Source: Atherix ibis (Eukaryota; Arthropoda; Insecta; Diptera; Athericidae). Taken from it: a DNA stretch of 64,000 nucleotides. Where the stretch lies: the NCBI GenBank assembly GCA_958298945.1, contig OY282610.1, positions 51,653,667 to 51,717,666 of the forward strand, given 5' to 3'. The position numbers were made by a program, and so were the translations under genes. Shown here piece by piece: positions 37,584 through 51,436 of this stretch (its first letter is position 1; every line of letters starts with the position of its first letter). The notes beneath the pieces were generated by a model that worked only from the letters and a program-made list of their open reading frames with translations, was not told the DNA's origin and did no database searches.

Positions 37584-39022
37584 ATGAATTTTTTCTCAAA
37601 ACCACCAACAAAAATTTATTCAGAAAGAATTTTCTCATTCCAATGAGAATAATATGAATCGGAGAAGCTTTGCCTGAAAGTGCACAATCATACCCCAAAC
37701 AAACATCTCCAAAAAACCACCATTTTCATAGAGAAAAACAAATTTTAAGAGAAAGTGGGCTCAGTGTAATAATTGTTGCCTCCTATTTTTTGAGAAAACT
37801 GGGTGCCTGGTGTAAAAATGGGATTTTCGTGAATATTGTCACAAATTTTCGAATTTTTGTGGTTTTTTGCATATCTTTAGGTGGTCAATTTATTTTGCTT
37901 TCAGTAAATAAAAAATTTAATTTTAGGCAATTTTTTTTTAATAGTGCTCACAAAAATTTATTCTGAAAGGATATTCCTTTTTCGATCAGGATAATATGGA
38001 TCTAGAAGGCTATGTTAAAGTGTATGTAATGAAACCATGAAACAAATTGCCATTTTTATCCAAAAAAGCAAACTTTATTTTTTAAAAAATACAGCGAAAT
38101 TTAGGTATTTTTTTTTAAAACGCCTGGAAAAAATTTTCCTGTAAGGACTTTTTTAGTCCGATCAGGATAATAAGAATAATTATTAGTTTCACATATGTAT
38201 GCGCATTAACATCATTAAACAAATTTTCGAAAAAATTTCCTTTTTCATAGAAAAATAGAAATTTAAAAAAAAATTTAATGATCTTTTGGCAAATTTTTCT
38301 CAAAACTCCCACCGAAATTTATCGTGACATGTCATTTTCCTTCCAATCATTATATTAATAGTCATAGAAGGTTTGCCTGAAAGTGTGCAATGACACCACA
38401 AAATAAATTCTAAAAAACCTTAATTTTTATACAAAAAAAACGAATTTTAATAAAGAAAACAATAAATTTTATGAATTTTTTCTCAAAATCACCAACAAAA
38501 ATTTATCCAGAAAGGATATTCTCATTCCAATCGAGAAAATATGTATTGGAGAAACTTTGCCTGAAAGTACGCAATGACACCATAAAAACAATTCTAAAAA
38601 CCTTAATTTGTATACAAAAAAAAACGAATTTTAAGAAAGAAAACTATAAATTTTATGAATTTTTTCTCAAAATCACCAACAAAAATTTATCCAGAAAGGA
38701 TATTCTCATTCCAATCGAGAAAATATGTATTGGAGAAGCTTTGCCTGAAAGTACGCAATGACACCATAAAAACAATTCTAAAACCCTTAATCTGTATACA
38801 AAAAAAAAACGAATTTTAGGAAAGAAAACTATAAATTTTATGAATTTTTTCTCAAAATCACCAACAAAAATTTATCCAGAAAGGAAATTCTCATTTCAAT
38901 CAAGAACATATGCATTGGAGAAGCTTTGCCTGAAAGTACGCAATGACACCATAAAAACAATTCTAAAAACCTTAATTTTTATACAAAAAAAATGAATTTT
39001 AAGAAAGAAAACCATAAATTTT
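37584..39022 (+). repeat. Higher-order unit U22, n=3
   Basis: Core 37584-38470 and three canonical monomers. D0/D1 match U21 (GTGGGCTCAG, AAAATGGGATTTTC) but D2 has the ordinary CATTTTTATCC. D4 ends AACAATAAATTTT, the canonical rather than the D4 form, which suggests conversion at that end. Confidence 0.92.
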
Positions 39023-40643
39023 ATGAATTTTTTCTCAAAACCACCAACAAAAATTTATCCAGAAAGAATTTTCTCATTCCAATGAGAATAATATGAATTG
39101 GAGAAGCTTTGCCTGAAAGTGCATAATCATACCCCAAACAAACATCTCCAAAAAACCACCATTTTCATAGAGAAAAACAAATTTTAAAAGAAAAGGGACT
39201 CAGTGTAATAATTGTTGCCTCCTATTTTTTGAGAAAACTGGGTGCCTGGTGTAAAAATTGGATTTTCGTGAATATTGTCACAAATTTTCGAATTTTTGTG
39301 ATTTTTTGCATATATTTAGGTGGTCAATTTATTTTGCTTTCAGTAAATAAAAAATTTAATTTTAGGCAATTTTTTTTTAATAGTGCTCACAAAAGTTTAT
39401 TCTGAAAGGATATTCCTTTTTCGATCAGGATAATATGGATCTTGAAGGCTATGTTAAAGTGTATATAATGAAACCATGAAACAAATTGCCATTTTCATCC
39501 AAAAAAGCAAACTTTATTTTTAAAAAAATACAGCGAACTTTAGGTATTTTTTTTTAAAACGCCTGGAAAAAATTTTCCTGTAAGGACTTTTTTAGTCCGA
39601 TCAGGATAATAAGAATAATTATTAGTTTCACATATGTATGCGCATTAACATCATTAAACAAATTTTCGAAAAAATTCCCTTTTTCATAGAAAAATAGAAA
39701 TTTTAAAAAAAATTTAATGATCTTTTGGCAAATTTTTCTCAAAACTCCCACCGAAATTTATCGTGACATGTCATTTTCCTTCCAATCATTATACTAAGAG
39801 TCATAGAAGATTTGCCTGAAAGTGTGCAATGACACCACAAAATAAATTCTAAAAAACCTTAATTTTTATACAAAAACAACGAATTTTAATAAAGAAAACA
39901 ATTAATTTTATGAATTTTTTCTCAAAATCACCAACAAAAATTTATCCAGAAAGGATATTCTCATTCCAATCGAGAAAATATGTATTGGAGAAGCTTTGCC
40001 TGAAAGTACGCAATAACACCATAAAAACAATTCTAAAAACCTTAATTTGTATACAAAAAAAACGAATTTTAAGAAAGAAAACTATAAATTTTATGAATTT
40101 TTTCTCAAAATCACCAACAAAAATTTATCCAGAAAGGATATTCTCATTCCAATCGAGAAAATATGTATTGGAGAAGCTTTGCCTGAAAGTACGCAATGAC
40201 ACCATAAAAACAATTCTAAAAACCTTAATTTGTATACAAAAAAAAACGAATTTTAGGAAAGAAAACTATAAATTTTATGAATTTTTTCTCAAAATCACCA
40301 ACAAAAATTTATCCAGAAAGGATATTCTCATTCCAATCGAGAAAATATGCATTGGAGAAGCTTTGCCTAAAAGTAAACAATGACACCATAAAAACCGTTC
40401 TAAAAACCTTAATTTTTATACAAAAAAAAACGAATTTTAAGAAAGAAAACAATAAATTTTATGAATTTTTTCTCAAAATCACCAACAAAAATTTATCCAG
40501 AAAGGAAATTCTCATTTCAATCAAGAAAATATGCATTGGAGAAGCTTTGCCTGAAAGTACGCAATGACACCATAAAAACAATTCTAAAAACCTTAATTTT
40601 TATACAAAAAAAATGAATTTTAAGAAAGAAAACCATAAATTTA
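39023..40643 (+). repeat. Higher-order unit U23, n=4
   Basis: Core 39023-39909 and four canonical monomers. D0 carries AAAAGAAAAGGGACTC, D1 has CATATATTTAGG, and D2 has GGATCTTGAAGG, which removes the XbaI site. CAAAAGTTTATTC links it to U20/U21. Confidence 0.92.
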
Positions 40644-42265
40644 ATGAATTTTTTCTCAAAACCACCAACAAAAATTTATTCAGAAAGAATTTTCTCATTC
40701 CAATGAGAATAATATGAATTGGAGAAGCTTTGCCTGAAAGTGCACAATCATACCCCAAACAAACATCTCCAAAAAACCACCATTTTCATAGAGAAAAACA
40801 AATTTTAAGAGAAAGTGGACTCAGTGTAATTATTGTTGCCTCCTATTTTTTGAGAAAACTGGGTGCCTGGTGTAAAAATTGGATTTTCGTGAATATTGTC
40901 ACAAATTTTCGAATTTTTGTAGTTTTTTGCATATCTTTAGGTGGTCAATTTATTTTGCTTTCAGTAAATAAAAAATTTAATTTTAGGCAATTTTTTTTTA
41001 ATAGTGCTCACAAAAATTTATTCTGAAAGGATATTCCTTTTTCGATCAGGATAATATGGATCTAGAAGGCTATGTTAAAGTGTATGTAATGAAACCATGA
41101 AACAAATTGTCATTTTTATCCAAAAAAGCAAACTTTATTTTTAAAAAAATACAGCGAACTTTATGTATTTTTTTTTAAAACGCCTGGAAAAAATTTTCCT
41201 GTAAGGACTTTTTTAGTCGGATCAGGATAATAAGAATAATTATTAGTTTTACATATGTATGCGCATTAACATCATTAAACAAATTTTCGAAAAAATTCCC
41301 TTTTTCATAGAAAAATAGAAATTTAAAAAAAAATTTAATGATCTTTTGGCAAATTTTTCTCAAAACTCCCACCGAAATTTATCGTGACATGTCATTTTCC
41401 TTCCAATCATTATACTAAGAGTCATAGAAAGTTTGCCTGAAAGTGTGTAATGACACCACAAAATAAATTCTAAAAAACCGTAATTTTTATACAAAAACAA
41501 CGAATTTTAATAAAGAAAACAATTAATTTTATGAATTTTTTCTCAAAATCACCAACAAAAATTTATCCACAAAGGATATTCTCATTCCAATCGAGAAAAT
41601 ATGTATTGGAGAAGCTTTGCCTGAAAGTACGCAATGACACCATAAAAACAATTCTAAAAACCTTAATTTGTATACAAAAAAAAACGAATTTTAAGAAAGA
41701 AAACTATAAATTTTATGAATTTTTTCTCAAAATCACCAACAAAAATTTATCCAGAAAGGATATTCTCATTCCAATCGAGAAAATATGTATTGGAGAAGCT
41801 TTACCTGAAAGTACGCAATGACACCATAAAAGCAATTCTAAAAACCTTAATTTGTATACAAAAAAAAACAAATTTTAGGAAAGAAAACTATAAATTTTAT
41901 GAATTGTTTCTCAAAATCACCAACAAAAATTTATCCACAAAGATATTCTCATTCCAATCGAGAAAATATGTATTGGAGAAGCTTTACCTGAAAGTACGCA
42001 ATGACACCATAAAAACAATTCTAAAAACCTTAATTTTTATACAAAAAAAAAACGAATTTTAAGAAAGAAAACAATAAATTTTATGAATTTTTTCTCAAAA
42101 TCACCAACAAAAATTTATTCAGAAAGGAAATTCTCATTTCAATCAAGAAAATATGCATTGGAGAAGCTTTGCCTGAAAGTACGCAATGACACCATAAAAA
42201 CAATTCTAAAAACCTTAATTTTTATACAAAAAAAATGAATTTTAAGAAAGAAAACCATAAATTTT
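40644..42265 (+). repeat. Higher-order unit U24, n=4
   Basis: Core 40644-41530 and four canonical monomers. D3 has AGTCGGATCAGG, breaking one base pair of the conserved hairpin, and TTTTACATATG. The variants TATCCACAAAG and GCTTTACCTG are found in the canonical run. Confidence 0.93.
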
Positions 42266-44211
42266 ATGAATTTTTTCTCAAAACCACCAACAAAAATTTA
42301 TCCAGAAAGAATTTTCTCATTCCAATGAGTATAATATGAATTGGAGAAGCTTTGCCTGAAAGTGCACAATCATACCCCAAACAAACATCTCCAAAAAACC
42401 ACCATTTTCATAGAGAAAAACAAATTTTAAGAGAAAGTGGACTCAGTGTAATAATTGTTGCCTCCTATTTTTTGAGAAAACTGGGTGCCTGGTGTAAAAA
42501 TTGGATTTTCGTGAATATTGTCACAAATTTTCGAATTTTTGTGGTTTTTTGCATATCTTTAGGTGGTCAATTTATTTTGCTTTCAGTAAATAAAAAATTT
42601 AATTTTAGGCAATTTTTTTTTAATAGTGCTCACAAAAATTTATTCTGAAAGGATATTCCTTTTTCGATCAGGATAATATGGATCTAGAAGGCTATGTTAA
42701 AGTGTATGTAATGAAACCATGAAACAAATTGCCATTTTTATCCAAAAAAGCGCCTGGAAAAACGCCTGGGAAAAATTTTCCTGTTAGGACTTTTTTAGTC
42801 CGATCAGGATAATAAGAATAATTATTAGTTTCACATATGTATGCGCATTAACATCATTAAACAAATTTTCGAAAAAATTTCCTTTTTCATAGAAAAATAG
42901 AAATTTAAAAAAAATTTAATGATCTTTTGGCAAATTTTTCTCCAAACTCCCACCGAAATTTATCGTGACATGTCATTTTCCTTCCAATCATTATATTAAG
43001 AGTCATAGAAGGTTTGCCTGAAAGTGTGCAATGACACCACAAAATAAATTCTAAAAAACCTTAATTTTTATACAAAAAAAACGAATTTTAATAAAGAAAA
43101 CAATTAATTTTATGAATTTTTTCTCAAAATCACCAACAAAAATTTATCCACAAAGGATATTCTCATTCCAATCAAGAAAATATGTATTGGAGAAGCTTTG
43201 CCTGAAAGTACGCAATGACACCATAAAAACAATTCTAAAAACCTTAATTTGTATACAAAAAAAAACGAATTTTAAGAAAGAAAACTATAAATTTTATGAA
43301 TTTTTTCTCAAAATCACCAACAAAAATTTTTCCAGAAAGGATATTCTCATTCCAATCGAGAAAATATGTATTGGAAAAGCTTTGCCTGAAAGTACGCAAT
43401 GACACCATAAAAACAATTCTAAAAACCTTAATTTGTATACAAAAAAAAACGAATTTTAGGAAAGAAAACTATAAATTTTATGAATTTTTTCTCAAAATCA
43501 CCAACAAAAATTTATCCAGAAAGGATATTCTAATTCCAATCGAGAAAATATGCATTGGAGAAGCTTTGCCTAAAAGTACGCAATGACATCATAAAAACCG
43601 TTCTAAAAACCTTAATTTTTATACAAAAAAAACAAATTTTAAAAAAGAAAACAATAAATTTTATGAATTTTTTCTCAAAATCACCAACAAAAATTTATCC
43701 AAAAAGGAAATTCTCATTTCAATCAAGAAAATATGCATTGGAGAAGCTTTGCCTGAAAGTACGCAGTGACACCATAAAAACAATTCTAAAAACCTTAATT
43801 TTTATACAAAAAAAAACGAATTTTAAGAAAGAAAACTATAAATTTTATGATTTTTTCTCAAAATCACCAACAAAAATTTATCCAGAAAGGATATTCTCAT
43901 TCCAATCGAGAAAATATGCATTAAAGAAGCTTTGCCTAAAAGTACGCAATGACACCATAAAAACCGTTCTAAAAACCTTAATTTTTATACAAAAAAAACG
44001 AATTTTAAGAAAGAAAACAATAAATTTTATGAATTTTTTCTCAAAATCACCAACAAAAATTTATCCAGAAAGGAAATTCTCATTTCAATTAAGAAAATAT
44101 GCATTGGAGAAGCTTTGCCTGAAAGTACGCAATGACACCATAAAAACAATTCTAAAAACCTTAATTTTTATACAAAAAAAATGAATTTTAAGAAAGAAAA
44201 CCATAAATTTT
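42266..44211 (+). repeat. Higher-order unit U25, damaged core, n=6
   Basis: Core 42266-43111 is about 43 bp short because of a D2/D3 deletion near 42750. Six canonical monomers follow. The observed 1946 bp fits 889 + 6x184 minus the deletion. The first M shares TATCCACAAAGG with U24. Confidence 0.92.
42749..42775 (+). other. Deletion scar with short templated duplication (D2/D3 junction)
   Basis: Normal units read AAAAAAGCAAACTTTATTTT and reach CGCCTGGAAAAA about 50 bp later. Here AAAAAAGC joins directly to GCCTGGAAAAA and is followed at once by a second CGCCTGGG. About 50 bp including the D2 end and the T-run of D3 are missing, and CGCCTGG occurs twice. The shared GC at the join is a 2-bp microhomology. 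Confidence 0.9.
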
Positions 44212-46566
44212 ATGATTTTTTTCTCAAAACCACCAACAAAAATTTATCCAGAAAGAATTTTCTCATTTCAATGAGAATAATATGAATTGGAGAAGCTTTG
44301 CCTGAAAGTGCACAATCATACCCCAAACAAACATCTCCAAAAAACCACCATTTTCATAGAGAAAAACAAATTTTAAGTGAAAGTGGACTCAGTGTAATAA
44401 TAGTTGTCTCCTATTTTTTGAGAAAACTGGGTGCCTGGTGTAAAAATTGAATTTTCGTGAATATTGTCACAAATTTTCGAATTTTTGTGGTTTTTTGCAT
44501 ATCTTTAGGTGGTCAATTTATTTTGCTTTCAGTAAATAAAAAATTTAATTTTAGGCAATTTTTTTTTAATAGTGCTCACAAAAATTTATTCTGAAAGGAT
44601 ATTCCTTTTTCGATCAGGATAATATGGATCTAGAAGGCTATGTTAAAGTGTATGTAATGAAACCATGAAACAAATTGCCATTTTTATCCAAAAACGCAAA
44701 CTTTATTTTTAAAAAAATACAGCGAACTTTAGGTATTTTTTTTTAAAACGCCTGGAAAAAATTTTCCTGTAAGGACTTTTTTAGTCCGATCAGGATAATA
44801 AGAATAATTATTAGTTTCACATATGTATGCGCATTAACATCATTAAACAAATTTTCGAAAAAATTCCCTTTTTCATAGAAAAATAGAAATTTAAAAAAAA
44901 ATTTAATGATCTTTTGGCAAATTTTTCTCAAAACTCCCACCGAAATTTATCGTGACATGTCATTTTCCTTCCAATCATTATACTAAGAGTCATAGAAGAT
45001 TTGCCTAAAAGTGTGCAATGACACCACAAAATAAATTCTAAAAAACCTTAATTTTTATACAAAAAAAACGAATTTTAATAAAGAAAACAATTAATTTTAT
45101 GAATTTTTTCTCAAAATCACCAACAAAAATTTATCCAGAAATGATATTCTCATTTCAATCGAGAAAATATGTATTGGAGAAGCTTTGCCTGAAAGTACGC
45201 AATGACACCATAAAAACAATTCTAAAAACCTTAATTTGTATACAAAAAAAAACGAATTTTAAGAAAGAAAACTATAAATTTTATGATTTTTTCTCAAAAT
45301 CACCAACAAAAATTTATCCAGAAAGGATATTCTCATTCCAATCAAGCAAATATGCATTGAAGAAGCTTTGCCTAAAAGTACGCAATGACACCATAAAAAC
45401 CGTTCTAAAAACCTTAATTTTTATACAAAAAAAAACGAATTTTAAGAAAGAAAACAATAAATTTTATGAATTTTTTCTCAAAATCACCAACAAAAATTTA
45501 TCCAGAAAGGAAATTCTCATTTTAATCAAAAAAATATGCATTGGAAAAGCTTTGCCTGAAAGTACGCAATGACACCATAAAAACAATTCTAAAAACCTTA
45601 ATTTTTATACAAAAAAAATGAATTTTAAGAAAGAAAACCATAAATTTTATGAATTTTTTCTCAAAATCACCAACAAAAATTTATCCAGAAAGGAAATTCT
45701 CATTTCAATCAAGAAAATATGCATTGGAGAAGCTTTGCCTGAAAGTACGCAATGACACCATAAAAACAATTCTAAAAACCTTAATTTGTATACAAAAAAA
45801 AACGAATTTTAGGAAAGAAAACTATAAATTTTATGAATTTTTTCTCAAAATCACCAACAAAAATTTATCCAGAAAGGATATTCTCATTCCAATCGAGAAA
45901 ATATGCATTGGAGAAGCTTTGCCTGAAAGTACGCAATGACACCATAAAAACAATTCTAAAAACCTTAATTTGTATACAAAAAAAAACGAATTTTAAGAAA
46001 AAAAACTATAAATTTTATGAATTTTTTCTCAAAATCACCAACAAAAATTTATCCAGAAAGGATATTCTCATTCCAATCGAGAAAATATGCATTGGAGAAG
46101 CTGTGCCTAAAAGTACGCAATTACACCATAAAAACCGTTCTAAAAACCTTAATTTTTATACAAAAAAAAACGAATTTTAAGAAAGAAAACAATAAATTTT
46201 ATGAATTTTTTCTCAAAATCACCAACAAAAATATATCCAGAAAGGATATTCTCATTCCAATTGAGAAAATATGTATTGGAGAAGCTTTGCCTGAAAGTAC
46301 GCAATGACACCATAAAAACAATTCTAAAAACCTTAATTTGTATACAAAAAAAACGAATTTTAAGAAAGAAAACTATAAATTTTATGAATTTTTTCTCAAA
46401 ATCACCAACAAAAATATATCCAGAAAGGATATTCTCATTCCAATCGAGAAAATATGTATTGGTGAAGCTTTGCCTGAAAGTACGCAATGACACCATAAAA
46501 ACAATTCTAAAAACCTTAATTTTTATACAAAAAAAACGAATTTTAAGAAAGAAAACCATAAATTTG
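44212..46566 (+). repeat. Higher-order unit U26, n=8
   Basis: Core 44212-45098 and eight canonical monomers. D0 starts ATGATTTTTTTCTC; D1 has ATAGTTGTCTCC and AAATTGAATTTTC. Two monomers near 46230 and 46410 share AAAATATATCCAG, which indicates a recent one-monomer step duplication. Confidence 0.92.
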
Positions 46567-48188
46567 ATGAATTTTTTCTCAAAACCACCAACAAAAATTT
46601 ATCCAGAAAGAATTTTCTCATTCCAATGAGAATAATATGAATCGGAGAAGCTTTGCCTGAAAGTGCACAATCATACCCCAAACAAACATCTCTAAAAAAC
46701 CACAATTTTCACAGAGAAAAACAAATTTTAAGAGAAAGTGGACTCAGTGTAATAATTGTTGCCTCCTATTTTTTGAGAAAACTGGGTGCCTGGTATAAAA
46801 ATTGGATTTTCGTGAATATTGTCACAAATTTTCGAATTTTTGTGGTTTTTTGCATATCTTTAGGTGGTCAATTTATTTTGCTTTCAGTAAATAAAAAATT
46901 TAATTTTAGGCAATTTTTTTTTAATAGTGCTCACAAAAATTTATTCTGAAAGGATATTCCTTTTTCGATCAGGATAATATGGATCTAGAAGGCTATGTTA
47001 AAGTGTATGTAATGAAACCATGAAACAAATTGCCATTTTTATCCAAAAAAGCAAACTTTATTTTTAAAAAAATACAGCGAACTTTAGGTATTTTTTTTTA
47101 AAACGCCTGGAAAAAATTTTCCTGTAAGGACTTTTTTAGTCCGATCAGGATAATAAGAATAATTATTAGTTTCACATATGTATGCGCATTAACATCATTA
47201 AACAAATTTTCGAAAAAATTTCCTTTTTCATAGAAAAATAGAAATTTAAAAAAAAATTTAATGATCTTTTGGCAAATTTTTCTCAAAACTCCCACCGAAA
47301 TTTATCGTGACATGTCATTTTCCTTCCAATCATTATACTAAGAGTCATAGAAGATTTGCCTGAAAGTGTGCAATGACACCACAAAATAAATTCTAAAAAA
47401 CCTTAATTTTTATACAAAAAAAACGAATTTTAATAAAGAAAACAATTAATTTTATGAATTTTTTCTCAAAATCACCAACAAAAATTTATCCAGAAAGGAT
47501 ATTCTCATTCCAATCGAGAAAATATATATTGGAGAAGCTTTGCCTGAAAGTACGCAATGACACCATAAAAACAATTCTAAAAACCTTAATTTGTATACAA
47601 AAAAAAACGAATTTTAGGAAAGAAAACTATAAATTTTATGAATTTTTTCTCAAAATCACCAACAAAAATTTATCCAGAAAGGATATTCTAATTCCAATCG
47701 AAAAAATATGCATTGGAGAAGCTTTGCCTAAAAGTGCGCAATGACACCATAAAAACCGTTCTAAAAACCTTAATTTTTATACAAAAAAAACGAATTTTAA
47801 GAAAGAAAACAATAAATTTTATGAATTTTTTCTCAAAATCACCAACAAAAATTTATCCAGAAAGGATATTCTCATTCCAATCGAGAAAATATATATTGGA
47901 GAAGCTTTGCCTGAAAGTACGCAATGACACCATAAAAACAATTCTAAAAACCTTAATTTGTATACAAAAAAAAACGAATTTTAGGAAAGAAAACTATAAA
48001 TTTTATGAATTTTTTCTCAAAATCACCAACAAAAATTTATCCAGAAAGGATATTCTAATTCCAATCGAAAAAATATGCATTGGAGAAGCTTTGCCTGAAA
48101 GTACGCAATGACACCATAAAAACAATTCTAAAAACCTTAATTTTTATACAAAAAAAAATGAATTTTAAGAAAGAAAACCATAAATTTG
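46567..48188 (+). repeat. Higher-order unit U27, n=4 with duplicated dimer
   Basis: Core 46567-47453 (private TTTCACAGAG and TGGTATAAAAATTGG). The four canonical monomers are two near-identical copies of a dimer. The markers ATATATATTGG (47521, 47889) and TCTAATTCCAATCGAAAAAA (about 47688, 48056) recur exactly 368 bp apart. Confidence 0.93.
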
Positions 48189-49813
48189 ACGAATTTTTTC
48201 TCAAAACCACCAACAAAAATTTATCCAGAAAGAATTTTCTCATTCCAATGAGAATAATATGAATCGGAGAAGCTTTGCCTGAAAGTGCACAATCATACCC
48301 CAAACAAACATCTCCAAAAAACCACCATTTTCATAGAGAAAAACAAATTTTAAGAGAAAGTGGACTCAGTGTAATAATTGTTGCCGCCTATTTTTTGAGA
48401 AAACTAAGTGCCTGGTGTAAAAATTAGATTTTCGTGAATATTGTCACAAATTTTCGAATTTTTGTAGTTTTTTGCATATCTTTAGGTGGTCAATTTATTT
48501 TGCTTTCAGTAAATAAAAAAATTAATTTTAGGCAATTTTTTTTTAATAGTGCTCACAAAAATTTATTCTGAAAGGATATTCCTTTTTCGATCAGGATAAT
48601 ATGGATCTAGAAGGCTATGTTAAAGTGTATGTAATGAAACCATGAAACAAATTGTGATTTTTATCCAAAAAAGCAAACTTTATTTTTAAAAAAATACAGC
48701 GAACTTTAGGTATTTTTTTTTAAAACGCCTGGAAAAAATTTTCCTGTAAGGACTTTTTTAGTCCGATCAGGATAATAAGAATAATTATTAGTTTCACATA
48801 TGTATGCGCATTAACATCATTAAACAAATTTTCGAAAAAATTCCCTTTTTCATAGAAAAATAGAAATTTAAAAAAAAATTTAATGATCTTTTGGCAAATT
48901 TTTCTCAAAACTCCCACCGAAATTTATCGTGACATGTCATTTTCCTTCCAATCATTACACTAAGAGTCATAGAAGATTTGCCTGAAAGTGTGCAATGACA
49001 CCACAAAATAAATTCTAAAAAACCTTAATTTTTATACAAAAAAAAACGAATTTTAATAAAGAAAACAATTAATTTTATGAATTTTTTCTCAAAATCACCA
49101 ACAAAAATTTATCCAGAAAGGATATTCTCATTTCAATCGAGAAAATATGTATTGGAGAAGCTTTGCCTGAAAGTACGCAATGACACCATAAAAACAATTC
49201 TAAAAACCATAATTTGTATACAAAAACAACGAATTTTAATAAAGAAAACAATTAATTTTATGAATTTTTTCTCAAAATCACCAACCAAAATTTATCCAGA
49301 AAGGATATTCTCATTCCAATCGAGAAAATATGTATTGGAAAAGCTTTGCCTGAAAGTACGCAATGACACCATAAAAACAATTCTAAAAACCTTAATTTGT
49401 ATACAAAAAAAAAACGAATTTTAATAAAGAAAACTATAAATTTTATGAATTTTTTCTCAAAATCACCAACAAAAATTTATCCAGAAAGGATATTCTCGTT
49501 CCAATCGAGAAAATATGTATTGGAGAAGCTTTGCCTGAAAGTACGCAATGACATTATTAAAACAATTCTAAAAACCTTAATTTGTATACAAAAAAAAAAC
49601 GAATTTTAGGAAAGAAAACTATAAATTTTATGAATTTTTTCTCAAAATCACCAACAAAAATTTATCCAGAAAGGATATTCTCATTCCAATCGAAAAAATA
49701 TGTATTGGAGAAGCTTTGCCTGAAAGTACGCAATGACACCATAAAAACAATTCTAAAAACCTTAATTTTTATACAAAAAAAAATGAATTTTAAGAAAGAA
49801 AACCATAAATTTA
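48189..49813 (+). repeat. Higher-order unit U28, n=4
   Basis: Core 48189-49076 with GCCGCCTATTTT, AAACTAAGTGCC and AAATTAGATTTTC in D1. At about 49225-49260 a D4-type 3' end (TAATAAAGAAAACAATTAAT) sits between two canonical monomers, making a hybrid monomer. Confidence 0.93.
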
Positions 49814-51436
49814 CTGAATTTTTTCTCAAAACCACCAACAAAAATTTATCTAGAAAGAATTTTCTCATTCCAATGAGAATAATATGAATCGGAGAAGCTT
49901 TGCCTGAAAGTGCACAATCATACCCCAAACAAACATCTCCAAAAAACCACCATTTTCATAGAGAAAAACAAATTTTAAGAGAAAGTGGACTCAGTGTAAT
50001 AATTGTTGCCTCCTATTTTTTGAGAAAACTGGGTGCCTGGTGTAAAAATTGGATTTTCGTGAATATTGTCACAAATTTTCGAATTTTTGTGGTTTTTTGC
50101 ATATCTTTAGGTGGTCAATTTATTTTGCTTTCAGTAAATAAAAAATTTAATTTTAGGCAATTTTTTTTTAATAGTGCTCACAAAAATTTATTCTGAAAGG
50201 ATATTCCTTTTTCGATCAGGATAATATGGATCTAGAAGGCTATGTTAAAGTGTATGTAATGAAACCATGAAACAAATTGCCATTTTTATCCAAAAAAGCA
50301 AACTTTATTTTTAAAAAAATACAGCGAACTTTAGGTATTTTTTTTTAAAACGCCTGGAAAAAATTTTCCTGTAAGGACTTTTTTAGTCCGATCAGGATAA
50401 AAAGAATAATTATTAGTTTCACATATGTATGCGCATTAACATCATTAAACAAATTTTCGAAAAAATTCCCTTTTTCATAGAAAAATAGAAATTTAAAAAA
50501 AAATTTAATGATCTTTTGGCAAATTTTTCTCAAAACTCCCACCGAAATTTATCGTGACATGTCATTTTCCTTCCAATCATTATACTAAGAGTCATAAAAG
50601 ATTTGCCTGAAAGTGTGCAATGACACCACAAAATAAATTCTAAAAAACCTTAATTTTTATACAAAAAAAAACGAATTTTAATAAAGAAAACAATTAATTT
50701 TATGAATTTTTTCTCAAAATCACCAACAAAAATTTATCCAGAAAGGATATTCTCATTTCAATCGAGAAAATATGTATTGGAGAAGCTTTGCCTGAAAGTA
50801 CGCAATGACACCATAAAAAAAATTCTAAAAACCATAATTTGTATACAAAAACAACGAATTTTAATAAAGAAAACAATTAATTTTATGAATTTTTTCTCAA
50901 AATCACCAACAAAAATTTATCCAGAAAGGATATTCTCATTCCAATCGAGAAAATATGTATTGGAAAAGCTTTGCCTGAAAGTACGCAATGACACCATAAA
51001 AACATTTCTAAAAACCTTAATTTGTATACAAAAAAAAACGAATTTTAGGAAAGAAAACTATAAATTTTATGAATTTTTTCTCAAAATCACCAACAAAAAT
51101 TTATCCAGAAAGGATATTCTCGTTCCAATCGAGAAAATATGTATTGGAGAAGCTTTGCCTGAAAGTACGCGATGACACCATTAAAACAATTCTAAAAACC
51201 TTAATTTGTATACAAAAAAAAAACGAATTTTAGGAAAGAAAACTATAAATTTTATGAATTTTTTCTCAAAATCACCAACAAAAATTTATCCAGAAAGGAT
51301 ATTCTCATTCCAATCGAGAAAATATGTATTGGAGAAGCTTTGCCTGAAAGTACGCAATGACACCATAAAAACAATTCTAAAAACCTTAATTTTTATACAA
51401 AAAAAATGAATTTTAAGAAAGAAAACCATAAATTTA
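49814..51436 (+). repeat. Higher-order unit U29, n=4
   Basis: Core 49814-50701. The canonical run repeats that of U28 at an offset of about 1625 bp, including ACCATAATTTGTATAC, the internal D4-type end (about 50850-50885) and TTCTCGTTCC. D3 has GGATAAAAAGAATAATT. Confidence 0.93.

Noticed and set aside
43555..44184. 209-codon plus-strand frame over several canonical monomers
   Set aside because: It exists only because consecutive A-run lengths keep phase. The same DNA is read in another frame in adjacent units, and no domain is recognisable.
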